Assembly: GCA_016765295.1 (NCBI GenBank)
Contig: JAESQF010000113.1
Span: 1-39,729 of the forward strand
DNA: 39,729 nt
Origin: Oleispira sp.
Lineage (GTDB): Bacteria; Pseudomonadota; Gammaproteobacteria; Pseudomonadales; Oceanobacteraceae
Direction of reading: 5' to 3'
The notes under the pieces are model-generated. The model searched no databases. It saw only the letters and a program-made list of their open reading frames with translations, and was not told where the DNA came from. Positions 8,236 through 15,921 of this stretch are shown here, piece by piece; the stretch's first letter is position 1, and each line of letters starts with the position of its first letter. The translations under genes and the position numbers were made by a program.

Positions 8236-10302
8236 ATGAGTTTTCTTGATAATCGTGAGATTGAAATCGTTGCTAGTAATTCAATTGGTAGCTTTGATAA
8301 CGATTTACTGCTGCTAGAGTTTAATAGTGATGAATCATTAAATTCGCTTTTTCAGCACAGGCTAACGACGCTTTGTCAAAATAACGATCTAGATTTGAAA
8401 TCTTTATTGGGCACTACGATTAGTGTGAAGGTGCAAGGTCATCATCTGATTGGCGCTAAGTACTTTCATGGCCATGTCATGGCCATTAGTCATCGTGGTT
8501 GGCAGGGCAAGTTTGCGAAATATGAAATCGAGCTTGAACCTTGGCTTGGATTTTTAGATAAGACCAAAGACTGTCGCATATTCCAAAATCAAAGTGTGGT
8601 TGATATTATCACCAGCATTTTTGATGAAAATGGATTTTCTGATTATAAGATCAATTTAAGCGATACCTACAAGCCGATTGAATATTGCACCCAATATCGT
8701 GAAAGTGATATGAATTTCATCAATCGTCTCATCGAGCAAGAAGGTATTTATTACCACTTCGAACAGCTCGAGAAAAAGCACATAATGGTACTAAGCGACT
8801 CCCCTAGTGCTCATGAAGTTATTCTAGGCTGCCAAAACCTTCCTTTCTATCCTCCTGGCTCTGTCGTAAGAGATGAAAACTTTATCGAATCATGGAGTAA
8901 TAACGTCTCTGTTGGTTCAGGTAGCTTTGCACTGAATGCTTTCGATTTTGAAAAACCAAGAGCGGGCTTAGAAACAAACATTGCGATAGCGCAAAAGCAT
9001 GATCATGCTGATATGGAAGTCTATGACTATCAGCACAGTTATACAAAGCGCGAAGACGGTACCCGTTACGCCAAGCTACGTATGGAGCAACTTCACTGTG
9101 CAACGCAATCATTTGAAGGCATAAGCAACTGTCCTTATCTACATGCTGGCGGTTTGTTTAATATTACTAAGCACCCTGTTGCTAGTAATAACGGTGAGTA
9201 TTTATTAAGTAAAGTTTATTACTATATTTCTACGGGGCAGTATGAAACCGGCGATGCGCAAAATGTTCAGATGGAAGTGCGTTTTTCTTGCATACCCAGC
9301 CAAACACAATATCGTCCGCCTCTTTATTCGCAAGCCCCTATTATTGCAGGCCATCAAACTGCAATCGTAGTAGGCCCTAAGGGTGAAGAAATATGGACCG
9401 ATGAATACGGCAGAGTGAAATTACACTTCCATTGGGATCGATACAGCGAACGTAATGAAAGCAGTTCATGTTGGGTGCGTGTATCCCAGCTATGGGCCGG
9501 TGGTAACTGGGGTTCGGTATTTACTCCGCGTATGGGCCAAGAGGTTATTGTTGATTTTATCGAGGGCAACCCTGATAAGCCTATGATTGTTGGTCGTGTA
9601 TATAACGCAGACAACATGCCTCCGTATAAGCTTCCTGAGAATCAAAATCAAAGTGGCATTAAAACTCGCAGTACTAAAGGTGGCTCGGTAGAAACGTTCA
9701 ATGAATTGCGTTTCGACGATACTTTAGGGAAGGAAACATTAACGATACATGCCGAAAAAGATCAAAACCTCAGTGTTGAAAATGACGAAAGCCATTTCGT
9801 CGGGCATGATCGCACCGATGAAGTAGTCAATGATGAAACCATCAAAATTGGCCACGACCGTACTGAAGATGTTGGCAATGATGAAATTGTTAATGTTGTA
9901 CATGATCGTACTCAGACAGTGGGTAACGATGAAAACCTAACCGTTGATAATAACCGAACTCATACCATTACCACCGATGAAACGTTATCGGTGGGCAAGA
10001 ATCGTAAAACGGATATTGTTAAGAACGATACTAGCAATATTGGTGAGAATTACACCATGAGTGTCGGTAAGGATGAACAGCGTGCTGTCGGTGATAATCG
10101 CACAACCTCTATCGGTAAAAATGAAACCCTTGATGTGGGAAAAAAGATTATCGTGCAAGCCGGTGACGAAATAGTCTTTAAAGCGGGTTCTGCCCAAATT
10201 ACCTTGAGTAAAAATGGTGATATATCGATCAAAGGCGCGAACATTACAATAGAAGGTTCGGGTAACGTCATTCTTAAAGGCAGTAAGGTTCAAGCGAACT
10301 AG
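8236..10302 (+). CDS. vgrG: T6SS spike protein VgrG (TssI) with a 16-residue-repeat needle
   Basis: VgrG trimers form the spike that caps the Hcp tube and carries effectors. The N-terminal about 370 residues are the gp27-like base, including the Y-R-E-S-D-M-N-F-I-N-R-L-I-E-Q-E-G-I-Y-Y-x-F block near residues 155-176. The gp5-like OB fold follows at about 380-470, with E-Y-G-R-V-K-L-H-F-H-W-D and the CWVRVSQLWAG segment. Residues 522-633 are seven tandem 16-residue repeats that would build the triangular beta-helix needle, followed by a short Gly-rich beta-rich end. There is no extra C-terminal toxin domain, so this is a plain structural spike. AAGGAAGGAA gives a strong ribosome site. The next gene starts 30 bp downstream and is the likely cargo. 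Confidence 0.95.
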   Translation: MSFLDNREIEIVASNSIGSFDNDLLLLEFNSDESLNSLFQHRLTTLCQNNDLDLKSLLGTTISVKVQGHHLIGAKYFHGHVMAISHRGWQGKFAKYEIELEPWLGFLDKTKDCRIFQNQSVVDIITSIFDENGFSDYKINLSDTYKPIEYCTQYRESDMNFINRLIEQEGIYYHFEQLEKKHIMVLSDSPSAHEVILGCQNLPFYPPGSVVRDENFIESWSNNVSVGSGSFALNAFDFEKPRAGLETNIAIAQKHDHADMEVYDYQHSYTKREDGTRYAKLRMEQLHCATQSFEGISNCPYLHAGGLFNITKHPVASNNGEYLLSKVYYYISTGQYETGDAQNVQMEVRFSCIPSQTQYRPPLYSQAPIIAGHQTAIVVGPKGEEIWTDEYGRVKLHFHWDRYSERNESSSCWVRVSQLWAGGNWGSVFTPRMGQEVIVDFIEGNPDKPMIVGRVYNADNMPPYKLPENQNQSGIKTRSTKGGSVETFNELRFDDTLGKETLTIHAEKDQNLSVENDESHFVGHDRTDEVVNDETIKIGHDRTEDVGNDEIVNVVHDRTQTVGNDENLTVDNNRTHTITTDETLSVGKNRKTDIVKNDTSNIGENYTMSVGKDEQRAVGDNRTTSIGKNETLDVGKKIIVQAGDEIVFKAGSAQITLSKNGDISIKGANITIEGSGNVILKGSKVQAN
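9799..10134 (+). repeat. seven tandem 48-bp units in vgrG (16-residue needle repeats)
   Basis: Read in the vgrG frame, seven consecutive 16-residue units begin at residue 522 with no insertions. Each follows the pattern [VI]-x-x-[DN]-x-x-x-x-[VI]-x-x-[DN]-x-x-x-x, that is two 8-residue half-units. The DNA copies have diverged, so this is an old protein repeat and not a recent DNA duplication. Confidence 0.8.
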
Positions 10303-10332
10303 CATCCGATACAAGGAATGTAGGGATTAATA

Positions 10333-12486
10333 ATGATTAAAATGATGACAGGAACAGTGGGTAATAATCGCTACCTCGTTCTGACTGCACAGGATGCAAG
10401 TCAAGTGATGGGCAGTAAGCCCAATTTAAAAGTTTATCGTTGCGAACAGCAAGGTGAAGTTAAAACCTTGTTGGGTAAATTGTCTAATATTGGTAAAACT
10501 GACGTGTGCCAGAAGCTGAATATCGGCTGCTCATTTCATGGTGGTTATATAGGCTCTTCATTCTATGATAATTTTTTGATTGAACAGTTTAAAAGCAATA
10601 ATTTGCACATGTATTTTACTGGGGCATCACATTACACCGATTCGAAAAATATATTGGCTGAAAATGCTGAAAGTACTTATTATCTCGTTCCCGCGATCTA
10701 TGGGCTTGAGTATCACGGTGCTAAATTTTTCCCATTTGCTTCAAAGGCTAAGATTGCAAAGGCGTTTGTTGACCGCTTAAGCTTAGAGGAAATGAAAGCT
10801 GAGCTACTTGTTCGTTATTTTTATAATAGTACTGGCAAGATGTATAAAAATGGGGCACCTATGTTCCCGTTGCCAGAGCATTATGAGAATCATCTTGTTC
10901 AATTGTTGGTTGATGGCGAAGCTATCGTCATTAACAAACCAAAATCACTATTTGTTCCTGCTGGCGAGGAGGAAACTTCCACTGCGGTATCGCCAAGTGC
11001 TGCAGCTTCAGAGCCTGTAGATAAAACATGTCAGCCTTTCACAACATTTGCTATTCGTTGTGCGCATCATGGCAAGGGGCGTGATTTTCAATTAAATGTA
11101 CTTGAAACGGCCCCCAGCTTTATTGGTAGTAATGGTATTAAAAAACATGTCATTCAGGTAGTTGCTCAGACAGGTAAGCCAGAAATAGTTCGCATTGAAC
11201 ACGAAAAAAATAGTTGTAAACACGGTGAAGAAGATTGCCCCGTTATTGTTATTCATGGTGGGGAATACTCACATCACAAAACAACAACTAAACCTTTTAA
11301 ACTAAATGCTAAACCGTATAAAAAGGAAGAAAATTTAACTTTCTTAGACTTCTTACAAACTGAATTGTTGCCTGATCTGAGAGATTTAAAGCCTCAAAAA
11401 TACCGTGTCTTCGCTAAAGGCTGTAAAGACGTAAATATGTTGCGTGCAGAAGTTCATTGTTATCCAATATTCAGTTGGGATGCTAAAGCGACGTTTAACT
11501 ACGTTGTTGATACGGAAGAACGTGCAGATATAAAGACTGGGTTTGCATTCGAAGGCAAGGTAACATATCAGCGTGATGATAATAAACTTGTTAAATACGA
11601 TACGAAATCTGAAAGTAATAAAACCTCAGCTTTTTCTACATTGCAGAATGCCTTGTCAGGAATTTTTGATAAAATAGATGAAATGAATTCAAAAGTTAAA
11701 AGCGGAGAAGATACTAAACTAGTAACTTTAGATCTGGAGTATCCAAAATTAGAATTGAATGGAAAGCTAGATCTTGAAGAGCACCCACAAAATGGTGAAG
11801 TCGGAATGGTGGGGCATCTCGGTATAAAGATGGATCCTCTGATTGGATTCACAGGGAACGTTGATATAATTGAATGGATTATTATCGGATGCGCAGGACC
11901 ATTAGCTGACGCGATTAAAAAAGCTAGGAAGCTAGCCGCGGGTGAGGGAAATGATGATCAAAAAATTAAGGCATCTATTTCTCTCGATTTAAAGCCAACG
12001 GGTAAAATCTCTTCTGACTTTAAGTGGGAAAAAAGTATCGATAACTCCTGGTTAAGTAAAGAGGGGGAGAAATCTGGAGAGGCAAAAGCAGAAATAGCAT
12101 TTGAACTTGTGGGAGAAGCTAAAGCTGAAGGTGATTTTTATTGGGTGAAAATTGAGGCTGGCGTTACAATCGGAGTTAAGGCGATGAATGGTGATGGTGG
12201 TGTTGGCATTACTGCTACCTTAACGTCAACTACGGCTGGGGATAAGCCAGCCCTTGCTGGACAACTCCATTTCAGTGGGATGAAAGCAACGTATTCTTGT
12301 TTTGTTAAATCTTCAGTGAAAAAAGCTGAAAGTGGTGATTCTGATGGTGGTTTTGGTGGTGTTATAAAGAAAAAACTTAAAGTATTAAATCAAGAGGTTA
12401 AAAAAGAAGATGAGCTCCCAATTTTTGATGAGTTTAAATGGCCATCAGACCCTACACCTACAGCCATAACACAAGGTCATATTTAA
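10333..12486 (+). CDS. putative VgrG-linked T6SS effector, unrecognised family
   Basis: I do not recognise a named toxin family. The 717-aa protein has no signal peptide. It starts 30 bp after vgrG and ends 1 nt before a lipoprotein gene, the classic position of a VgrG-delivered effector. Visible parts: an N-terminal region (1-205) with aromatic-rich segments; an Ala/Ser/Thr/Glu linker (about 209-230); a middle region (232-430) with scattered Cys and His (C233, C243, HH 245-246, C295, C302, C364, C376) that could bind metal or form disulfides; and a beta-rich C-terminal part. A single strongly hydrophobic segment lies at about 503-528 (DPLIGFTGNVDIIEW, then IIIGCAGPL), followed by a Lys/Arg-rich helix. 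The end (540-717) is Gly/Lys-rich with repeated short amphipathic strands. One hydrophobic segment in an otherwise soluble protein, plus lipoprotein neighbours, suggests membrane or periplasmic action. Effector role inferred; biochemical activity unknown. Confidence 0.7.
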   Translation: MIKMMTGTVGNNRYLVLTAQDASQVMGSKPNLKVYRCEQQGEVKTLLGKLSNIGKTDVCQKLNIGCSFHGGYIGSSFYDNFLIEQFKSNNLHMYFTGASHYTDSKNILAENAESTYYLVPAIYGLEYHGAKFFPFASKAKIAKAFVDRLSLEEMKAELLVRYFYNSTGKMYKNGAPMFPLPEHYENHLVQLLVDGEAIVINKPKSLFVPAGEEETSTAVSPSAAASEPVDKTCQPFTTFAIRCAHHGKGRDFQLNVLETAPSFIGSNGIKKHVIQVVAQTGKPEIVRIEHEKNSCKHGEEDCPVIVIHGGEYSHHKTTTKPFKLNAKPYKKEENLTFLDFLQTELLPDLRDLKPQKYRVFAKGCKDVNMLRAEVHCYPIFSWDAKATFNYVVDTEERADIKTGFAFEGKVTYQRDDNKLVKYDTKSESNKTSAFSTLQNALSGIFDKIDEMNSKVKSGEDTKLVTLDLEYPKLELNGKLDLEEHPQNGEVGMVGHLGIKMDPLIGFTGNVDIIEWIIIGCAGPLADAIKKARKLAAGEGNDDQKIKASISLDLKPTGKISSDFKWEKSIDNSWLSKEGEKSGEAKAEIAFELVGEAKAEGDFYWVKIEAGVTIGVKAMNGDGGVGITATLTSTTAGDKPALAGQLHFSGMKATYSCFVKSSVKKAESGDSDGGFGGVIKKKLKVLNQEVKKEDELPIFDEFKWPSDPTPTAITQGHI

Positions 12487-12487
12487 A

Positions 12488-13480
12488 ATGATAGTGCTTT
12501 TTCGTACGATCATAATTATAAGTGTATTTATATTAACTTCCTGCAGTAAGGACCAGAGCATGAAAAATTCTATATTAAATGAAAAACCCGTTTTTGAATT
12601 AAAAATCCACAGTTTTGGTACTCGATACAATATATTAGTGAACGGAATAATGGTGCATGATGATGAAGGTGATGGGCAGATTACATTTAAATCACCAATT
12701 AACCATTGGATGCGATCAGGAGAAAATAAGCTTGAGCTAGTAGTGTACCCAGATGATGAAGATTTGCCAATTAACGAGCAGTCTAAAGTTAACGTAGAGC
12801 TTTATGTTCGTAATCTGAATGAAAAAGAAGAATATCGTATTGGTGGTTTCGCATTTAAAGGAATCGGTCATTTAGATAAGGCTTCGTATGAAGGGTATCA
12901 ATTAAATCCTGAAACATTTGAGCATGATGATGAAGGCATAATAAAAGTATCTGATGTAATAGAAACTAAAGATACAGTTTTTGATGGTGTTTATGAGTTT
13001 AGCCAAACTTTTGATATACCAAGTAATCTACCTTTATGGGAATTTTTTGATAGTGATGATATACCTGAAATAATTTATGAAGATGAGGATCGACGTGATG
13101 AATTTTGGAATTTATCCAATCAAATGGTTAAAGACTTACTATCGCCTATTCAAAATGCAATTTTTTCAGGCGATCTAGAGTCGGTAATGCCTTTGTTTGA
13201 AGAGCGTAATCGAGAAACAGATCAAGCGTTTTATAAAGAGCCAGGAACGACTGAAAAAGAGCTAAGGTATGCCTTTTCTGAGGATGTTAAAGAACTCAAT
13301 ATGAAGCCTTTGACAGAAAAGCAGATTGGTTATGCCAGTGAGAAAAATAAAAAGTTAGCAGGTTTGTATAGAGGAAATAGGTCTAGTGGGTTGATGGGCG
13401 TTTACAAAGATGGTGCAGGAACGCTAGGTTTTCCTATTATGTTCCGTATGCAAGATGGCAAGTGGATTATTACCCGCTAA
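12488..13480 (+). CDS. putative T6SS immunity lipoprotein, copy 1
   Basis: A 330-aa lipoprotein: a short basic/hydrophobic leader ends in the lipobox L-T-S-C (Cys19), and Ser at +2 predicts outer-membrane anchoring facing the periplasm. The N-terminal half (about 35-115) looks like a beta-sandwich, with F-G-T-R-Y-N-I-L-V-N-G and W-M-R-S-G-E-N-K-L-E-L. The C-terminal half (about 210-330) has a helix pair, then F-Y-K-E-P-G-T-T-E-K-E-L and the final D-G-K-W-I-I-T-R, reminiscent of NTF2-like folds. The start lies 1 nt after the effector stop, so the two are translationally linked; its ribosome site (ACAAGG) lies inside the effector tail. It is paralogous to the next two genes. An immunity role is inferred from context. 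Confidence 0.75.
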   Translation: MIVLFRTIIIISVFILTSCSKDQSMKNSILNEKPVFELKIHSFGTRYNILVNGIMVHDDEGDGQITFKSPINHWMRSGENKLELVVYPDDEDLPINEQSKVNVELYVRNLNEKEEYRIGGFAFKGIGHLDKASYEGYQLNPETFEHDDEGIIKVSDVIETKDTVFDGVYEFSQTFDIPSNLPLWEFFDSDDIPEIIYEDEDRRDEFWNLSNQMVKDLLSPIQNAIFSGDLESVMPLFEERNRETDQAFYKEPGTTEKELRYAFSEDVKELNMKPLTEKQIGYASEKNKKLAGLYRGNRSSGLMGVYKDGAGTLGFPIMFRMQDGKWIITR

Positions 13481-13499
13481 CGTCAATATTTTGATAATT

Positions 13500-13525
13500 A
13501 AGCCAGCCATCGTGCTGGCTTTTTT
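13500..13525 (+). terminator. intrinsic terminator after immunity copy 1
   Basis: AGCCAGC (13501-13507), a 6-nt loop and GCTGGCT (13514-13520) run into a T stretch to 13525. It should separate the effector and first lipoprotein from the two later copies. Confidence 0.9.
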
Positions 13526-13597
13526 ATACGTATCGAATGGGATTCCTTAATGAAATAAACTGAAATAATTTTTTGTATTTAATATTAAGTCTTAAAG

Positions 13598-13645
13598 TGG
13601 CCATCAGACCCTAAACCTACACCCATAAATCAAGGACATATTTGA
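13598..13645 (+). pseudogene. relic of the effector 3' end before immunity copy 2
   Basis: Aligned by hand, 13598-13649 differs from the effector end and downstream start codon (12439-12490) at only 6 of 52 positions, without gaps. In frame it still reads W-P-S-D-P-K-P-T-P-I-N-Q-G-H-I-stop, against W-P-S-D-P-T-P-T-A-I-T-Q-G-H-I-stop at the effector end. The stop is followed by one A and then the ATG of copy 2, exactly as at copy 1. The three residue changes suggest it came from a slightly different effector allele. Confidence 0.85.
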
Positions 13646-13646
13646 A

Positions 13647-14642
13647 ATGAGAATGCTGTTTCGTACTATCATAATCATAAGTGTATTTATATTAACTTCC
13701 TGCAGTAAGGATCAGGGCATGAATAATTCTATATTAAATGAAAAACCAGTTTTTGAGTTGAAAATCCACGCTTTTGGCACTCGATACGACCTTTTAGTAA
13801 ATGGTATATTGGCATATAAACAGAAGAGTAGTCGTGGGCAAGTTACTCTGCAACTTCCTATTAACCATTGGATGAGGTCAGGAGAAAATACTCTTGAGCT
13901 AATTGTTTATCCTAAGAAAAAAGGTACCCCAATTAGCGAAGAATCTGAAATTAAAGCGGCGCTCTATGTTCGTAATGCGAATGAAAAAGAAGAACATCGT
14001 ATTGGTGGTTTTGTATTTAAAGGAATAGGTCATTTAGATAAGGCCTCTTATGAAGGTTATCGGTTAAACCCTGAAACATTTGAGCGCAATGATGATGGCA
14101 TAATAGAAGTGACTGATGTTACAGAAATTAAAGATACTTACTTCGATGGTGTTTATGAGTTCAGTCAAACGTTTGATATACCCAGTAATTTACCTTTGTG
14201 GAAGTTTTTTGAAAGTGATGATGTGCCAGAGATTAAGTACGAAGATGAGAGTCGACGGGATGAGTTTTGGGATTTATCCAAGCAAATGGTTAAAGATCTG
14301 CTAGTTCCTATTCAAGATGCTATTCTTGCGGGTGATTTAGATTCTATAATGCCTTTGTTTGAGGAGAGAAATCGAGAAACTGACCAAGCATTTTATAAAG
14401 AGCCAGGAACGACTGAAAGAGAACTCAGGTATACTTTTACCGAAGATATTAAAGATCTCAATATGAAGCCTTTAACAGAAAAACAAATTGGTTATGAATA
14501 TGAAAGAGGTCTCAAATTAACAGGTCTGTATGGTGGTGGTCGAGGAGGGGCAATTGGTGGTGACTATAAAGATGGTGGTGGCTCACTTTCGTTCCCTATT
14601 ATATTTCGCCTAAAAGATGGCAAGTGGATCATCACTCGCTAG
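13647..14642 (+). CDS. putative T6SS immunity lipoprotein, copy 2
   Basis: A 331-aa paralogue of the preceding lipoprotein, with the same leader and lipobox (L-T-S-C, Cys19; Ser at +2). Compared with copy 1, the stretch after V-N-G-I is replaced (Y-K-Q-K-S-S-R-G in place of H-D-D-E-G-D-G) and the late segment before the conserved end differs (Y-E-Y-E-R-G-L-K-L with a Gly-rich loop). K-D-G-K-W-I-I-T-R at the C-terminus is identical. It follows the relic of an effector tail, which also supplies the ribosome site (CAAGG). Because a terminator lies upstream, it probably needs its own promoter in 13526-13597, which I cannot identify. Likely role: immunity to a related effector variant. Confidence 0.72.
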   Translation: MRMLFRTIIIISVFILTSCSKDQGMNNSILNEKPVFELKIHAFGTRYDLLVNGILAYKQKSSRGQVTLQLPINHWMRSGENTLELIVYPKKKGTPISEESEIKAALYVRNANEKEEHRIGGFVFKGIGHLDKASYEGYRLNPETFERNDDGIIEVTDVTEIKDTYFDGVYEFSQTFDIPSNLPLWKFFESDDVPEIKYEDESRRDEFWDLSKQMVKDLLVPIQDAILAGDLDSIMPLFEERNRETDQAFYKEPGTTERELRYTFTEDIKDLNMKPLTEKQIGYEYERGLKLTGLYGGGRGGAIGGDYKDGGGSLSFPIIFRLKDGKWIITR

Positions 14643-14663
14643 TTCTATTATTATTATTTAATT

Positions 14664-14689
14664 AAGCCAGCCATTGTGCTGGTTTTTTT
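14664..14689 (+). terminator. intrinsic terminator after immunity copy 2
   Basis: AAGCCAGC (14664-14671), a 6-nt loop and GCTGGTTT (14678-14685) run into T to 14689. It is a near copy of the terminator after copy 1, with one G-T wobble pair, so the terminator was duplicated with the gene. Confidence 0.88.
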
Positions 14690-14722
14690 ATGTCTATTGA
14701 ACCGATTTCAAGGTGAATTAAT

Positions 14723-14751
14723 TTGAATCTGTCGAGTATATTGAGTATTAA
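14723..14751 (+). promoter_or_regulatory. possible sigma-70 promoter for immunity copy 3
   Basis: TTGAAT (14723-14728), a 17-bp spacer and TATTAA (14746-14751) lie 51 bp before the start of copy 3, just after the upstream terminator. The match is fair, the position sensible; not proven. Confidence 0.35.
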
Positions 14752-14770
14752 TATGTTGTTGTATTGTCAA

Positions 14771-14800
14771 CCGACTCCGATAAATCAAGGGCATATTTAA
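14771..14800 (+). pseudogene. relic of the effector 3' end before immunity copy 3
   Basis: The codons before copy 3 read P-T-P-I-N-Q-G-H-I-stop in frame, followed by one A and the ATG, as in the other two copies. The relic is shorter than the one before copy 2 and shares its variant residues (P and N, where the intact effector has A and T), so copies 2 and 3 have a common origin apart from copy 1. Confidence 0.75.
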
Positions 14801-14801
14801 A

Positions 14802-15797
14802 ATGAGAATACTGTTTCGTACGATCATTATTATAAGTGTTTTTATATTAACTTCCTGCAGTAAGGATCAGGGCATGAATAATTCAATATTAAATGATAAG
14901 CCAGTTTTCGAGTTGAAAATTCACGGTTTTGGTACTCGATACGATATATTAGTAAATGGTATACTTGCGTATGAACAGAGGAGTAGTCGTGGGCAGGTTA
15001 CTCTGAAAGTCCCTATTAATCTTTGGATGAGGTCAGGCGAAAATACTCTTGAGTTAGTTGTTTATCCTAAGAAAAAAGGCACCCCAATTAGCGAAGAATC
15101 TGAAATTAAAGCGGCACTCTATGTACGTAATGCACATGAAGAGGAAGAATATCGTATTGGCGGTTTTGTATTTAAAGGGATCGGCCATTTAGATAAGGCT
15201 TCGTATGAAGGCTATCGGTTAAACCCTGAAAAATTTGAGCGTGATAACGAAGGCATAATAAAAGTATCTGATATTATAGGAACTAAAGATACTGTTTTTG
15301 ACGGTGTTTATGAGTTCAATCAGACTTTCGATATACCCAATAATTTGCCTTTATGGAAGTTCTTTGAAAGTGATGATGTACTTAAAATAGATTTCAAAGA
15401 AAAGAGTCGACGCGATGAATTTTTGAGCTTCTCTAATCAAATGGTTAAAGACCTGCTATCGCCTATTCAAGATGCGATTATTAAGGGCGATATAGATTCT
15501 GTAATGCCTTTGTTCGTAGAGCGTAATCTTGAAACAGACCAAGCATTTTATAAAGAACCAGGAACGACTGAAAAAGAACTAAGGTATGCTTTTACTGAAG
15601 ATATTCAAGATATTGATTTAGCACCACTGGAGGAAAATCAAGTGGGTTATGTTTATGAGCGAGGCCTGAAATTAGTCGGGTTGTACGGTGCAAATCGTGA
15701 AGGGGCCATTGGTGGTGATTATAAAAATGGGTCTGGTTCACTTACATTCCCAATTATATTCCGCCTAAAAGATGGTAAGTGGATCATCACTCGCTAG
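14802..15797 (+). CDS. putative T6SS immunity lipoprotein, copy 3
   Basis: A 331-aa third paralogue with the same leader and lipobox (Cys19, Ser at +2). It is closest to copy 2 over the N-terminal half (Y-E-Q-R-S-S-R-G and the K-K-K-G-T-P-I-S-E-E-S-E-I block). It diverges in the last quarter (D-I-Q-D-I-D-L-A-P-L-E-E-N-Q in place of D-L-N-M-K-P-L-T-E-K-Q) and around residues 196-208. The C-terminal K-D-G-K-W-I-I-T-R is kept. An effector-tail relic and a candidate promoter lie upstream; its own terminator follows. Intact reading frames in all three copies suggest that each is kept under selection. Immunity role inferred. Confidence 0.72.
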   Translation: MRILFRTIIIISVFILTSCSKDQGMNNSILNDKPVFELKIHGFGTRYDILVNGILAYEQRSSRGQVTLKVPINLWMRSGENTLELVVYPKKKGTPISEESEIKAALYVRNAHEEEEYRIGGFVFKGIGHLDKASYEGYRLNPEKFERDNEGIIKVSDIIGTKDTVFDGVYEFNQTFDIPNNLPLWKFFESDDVLKIDFKEKSRRDEFLSFSNQMVKDLLSPIQDAIIKGDIDSVMPLFVERNLETDQAFYKEPGTTEKELRYAFTEDIQDIDLAPLEENQVGYVYERGLKLVGLYGANREGAIGGDYKNGSGSLTFPIIFRLKDGKWIITR

Positions 15798-15814
15798 ATT
15801 TTGTTTTTTACACT

Positions 15815-15840
15815 AAGCCAGCCATTGTGCTGGCTTTTTT
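15815..15840 (+). terminator. intrinsic terminator after immunity copy 3
   Basis: AAGCCAGC (15815-15822), a CATTGT loop and GCTGGCTT (15829-15836) run into T to 15840. It is a third copy of the same terminator. Confidence 0.9.
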
Positions 15841-15921
15841 ATGCCTATTAAATAACAGTACTTTTTGTTACCGGATCTATATAATTTAAGCACTCGTTTA
15901 TTCTACATTGAGATTTATTGT

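Noticed and set aside
9985-10314. Minus-strand open frames across the vgrG needle repeats
   Set aside because: They arise from the repetitive codon pattern of the 16-residue repeats and show no independent coding character.
15865-15921. Upstream start for the DUF1287 gene
   Set aside because: Starting at 15865 puts 19 extra residues before the signal peptide, lies just behind the terminator of immunity copy 3, and has no ribosome site.
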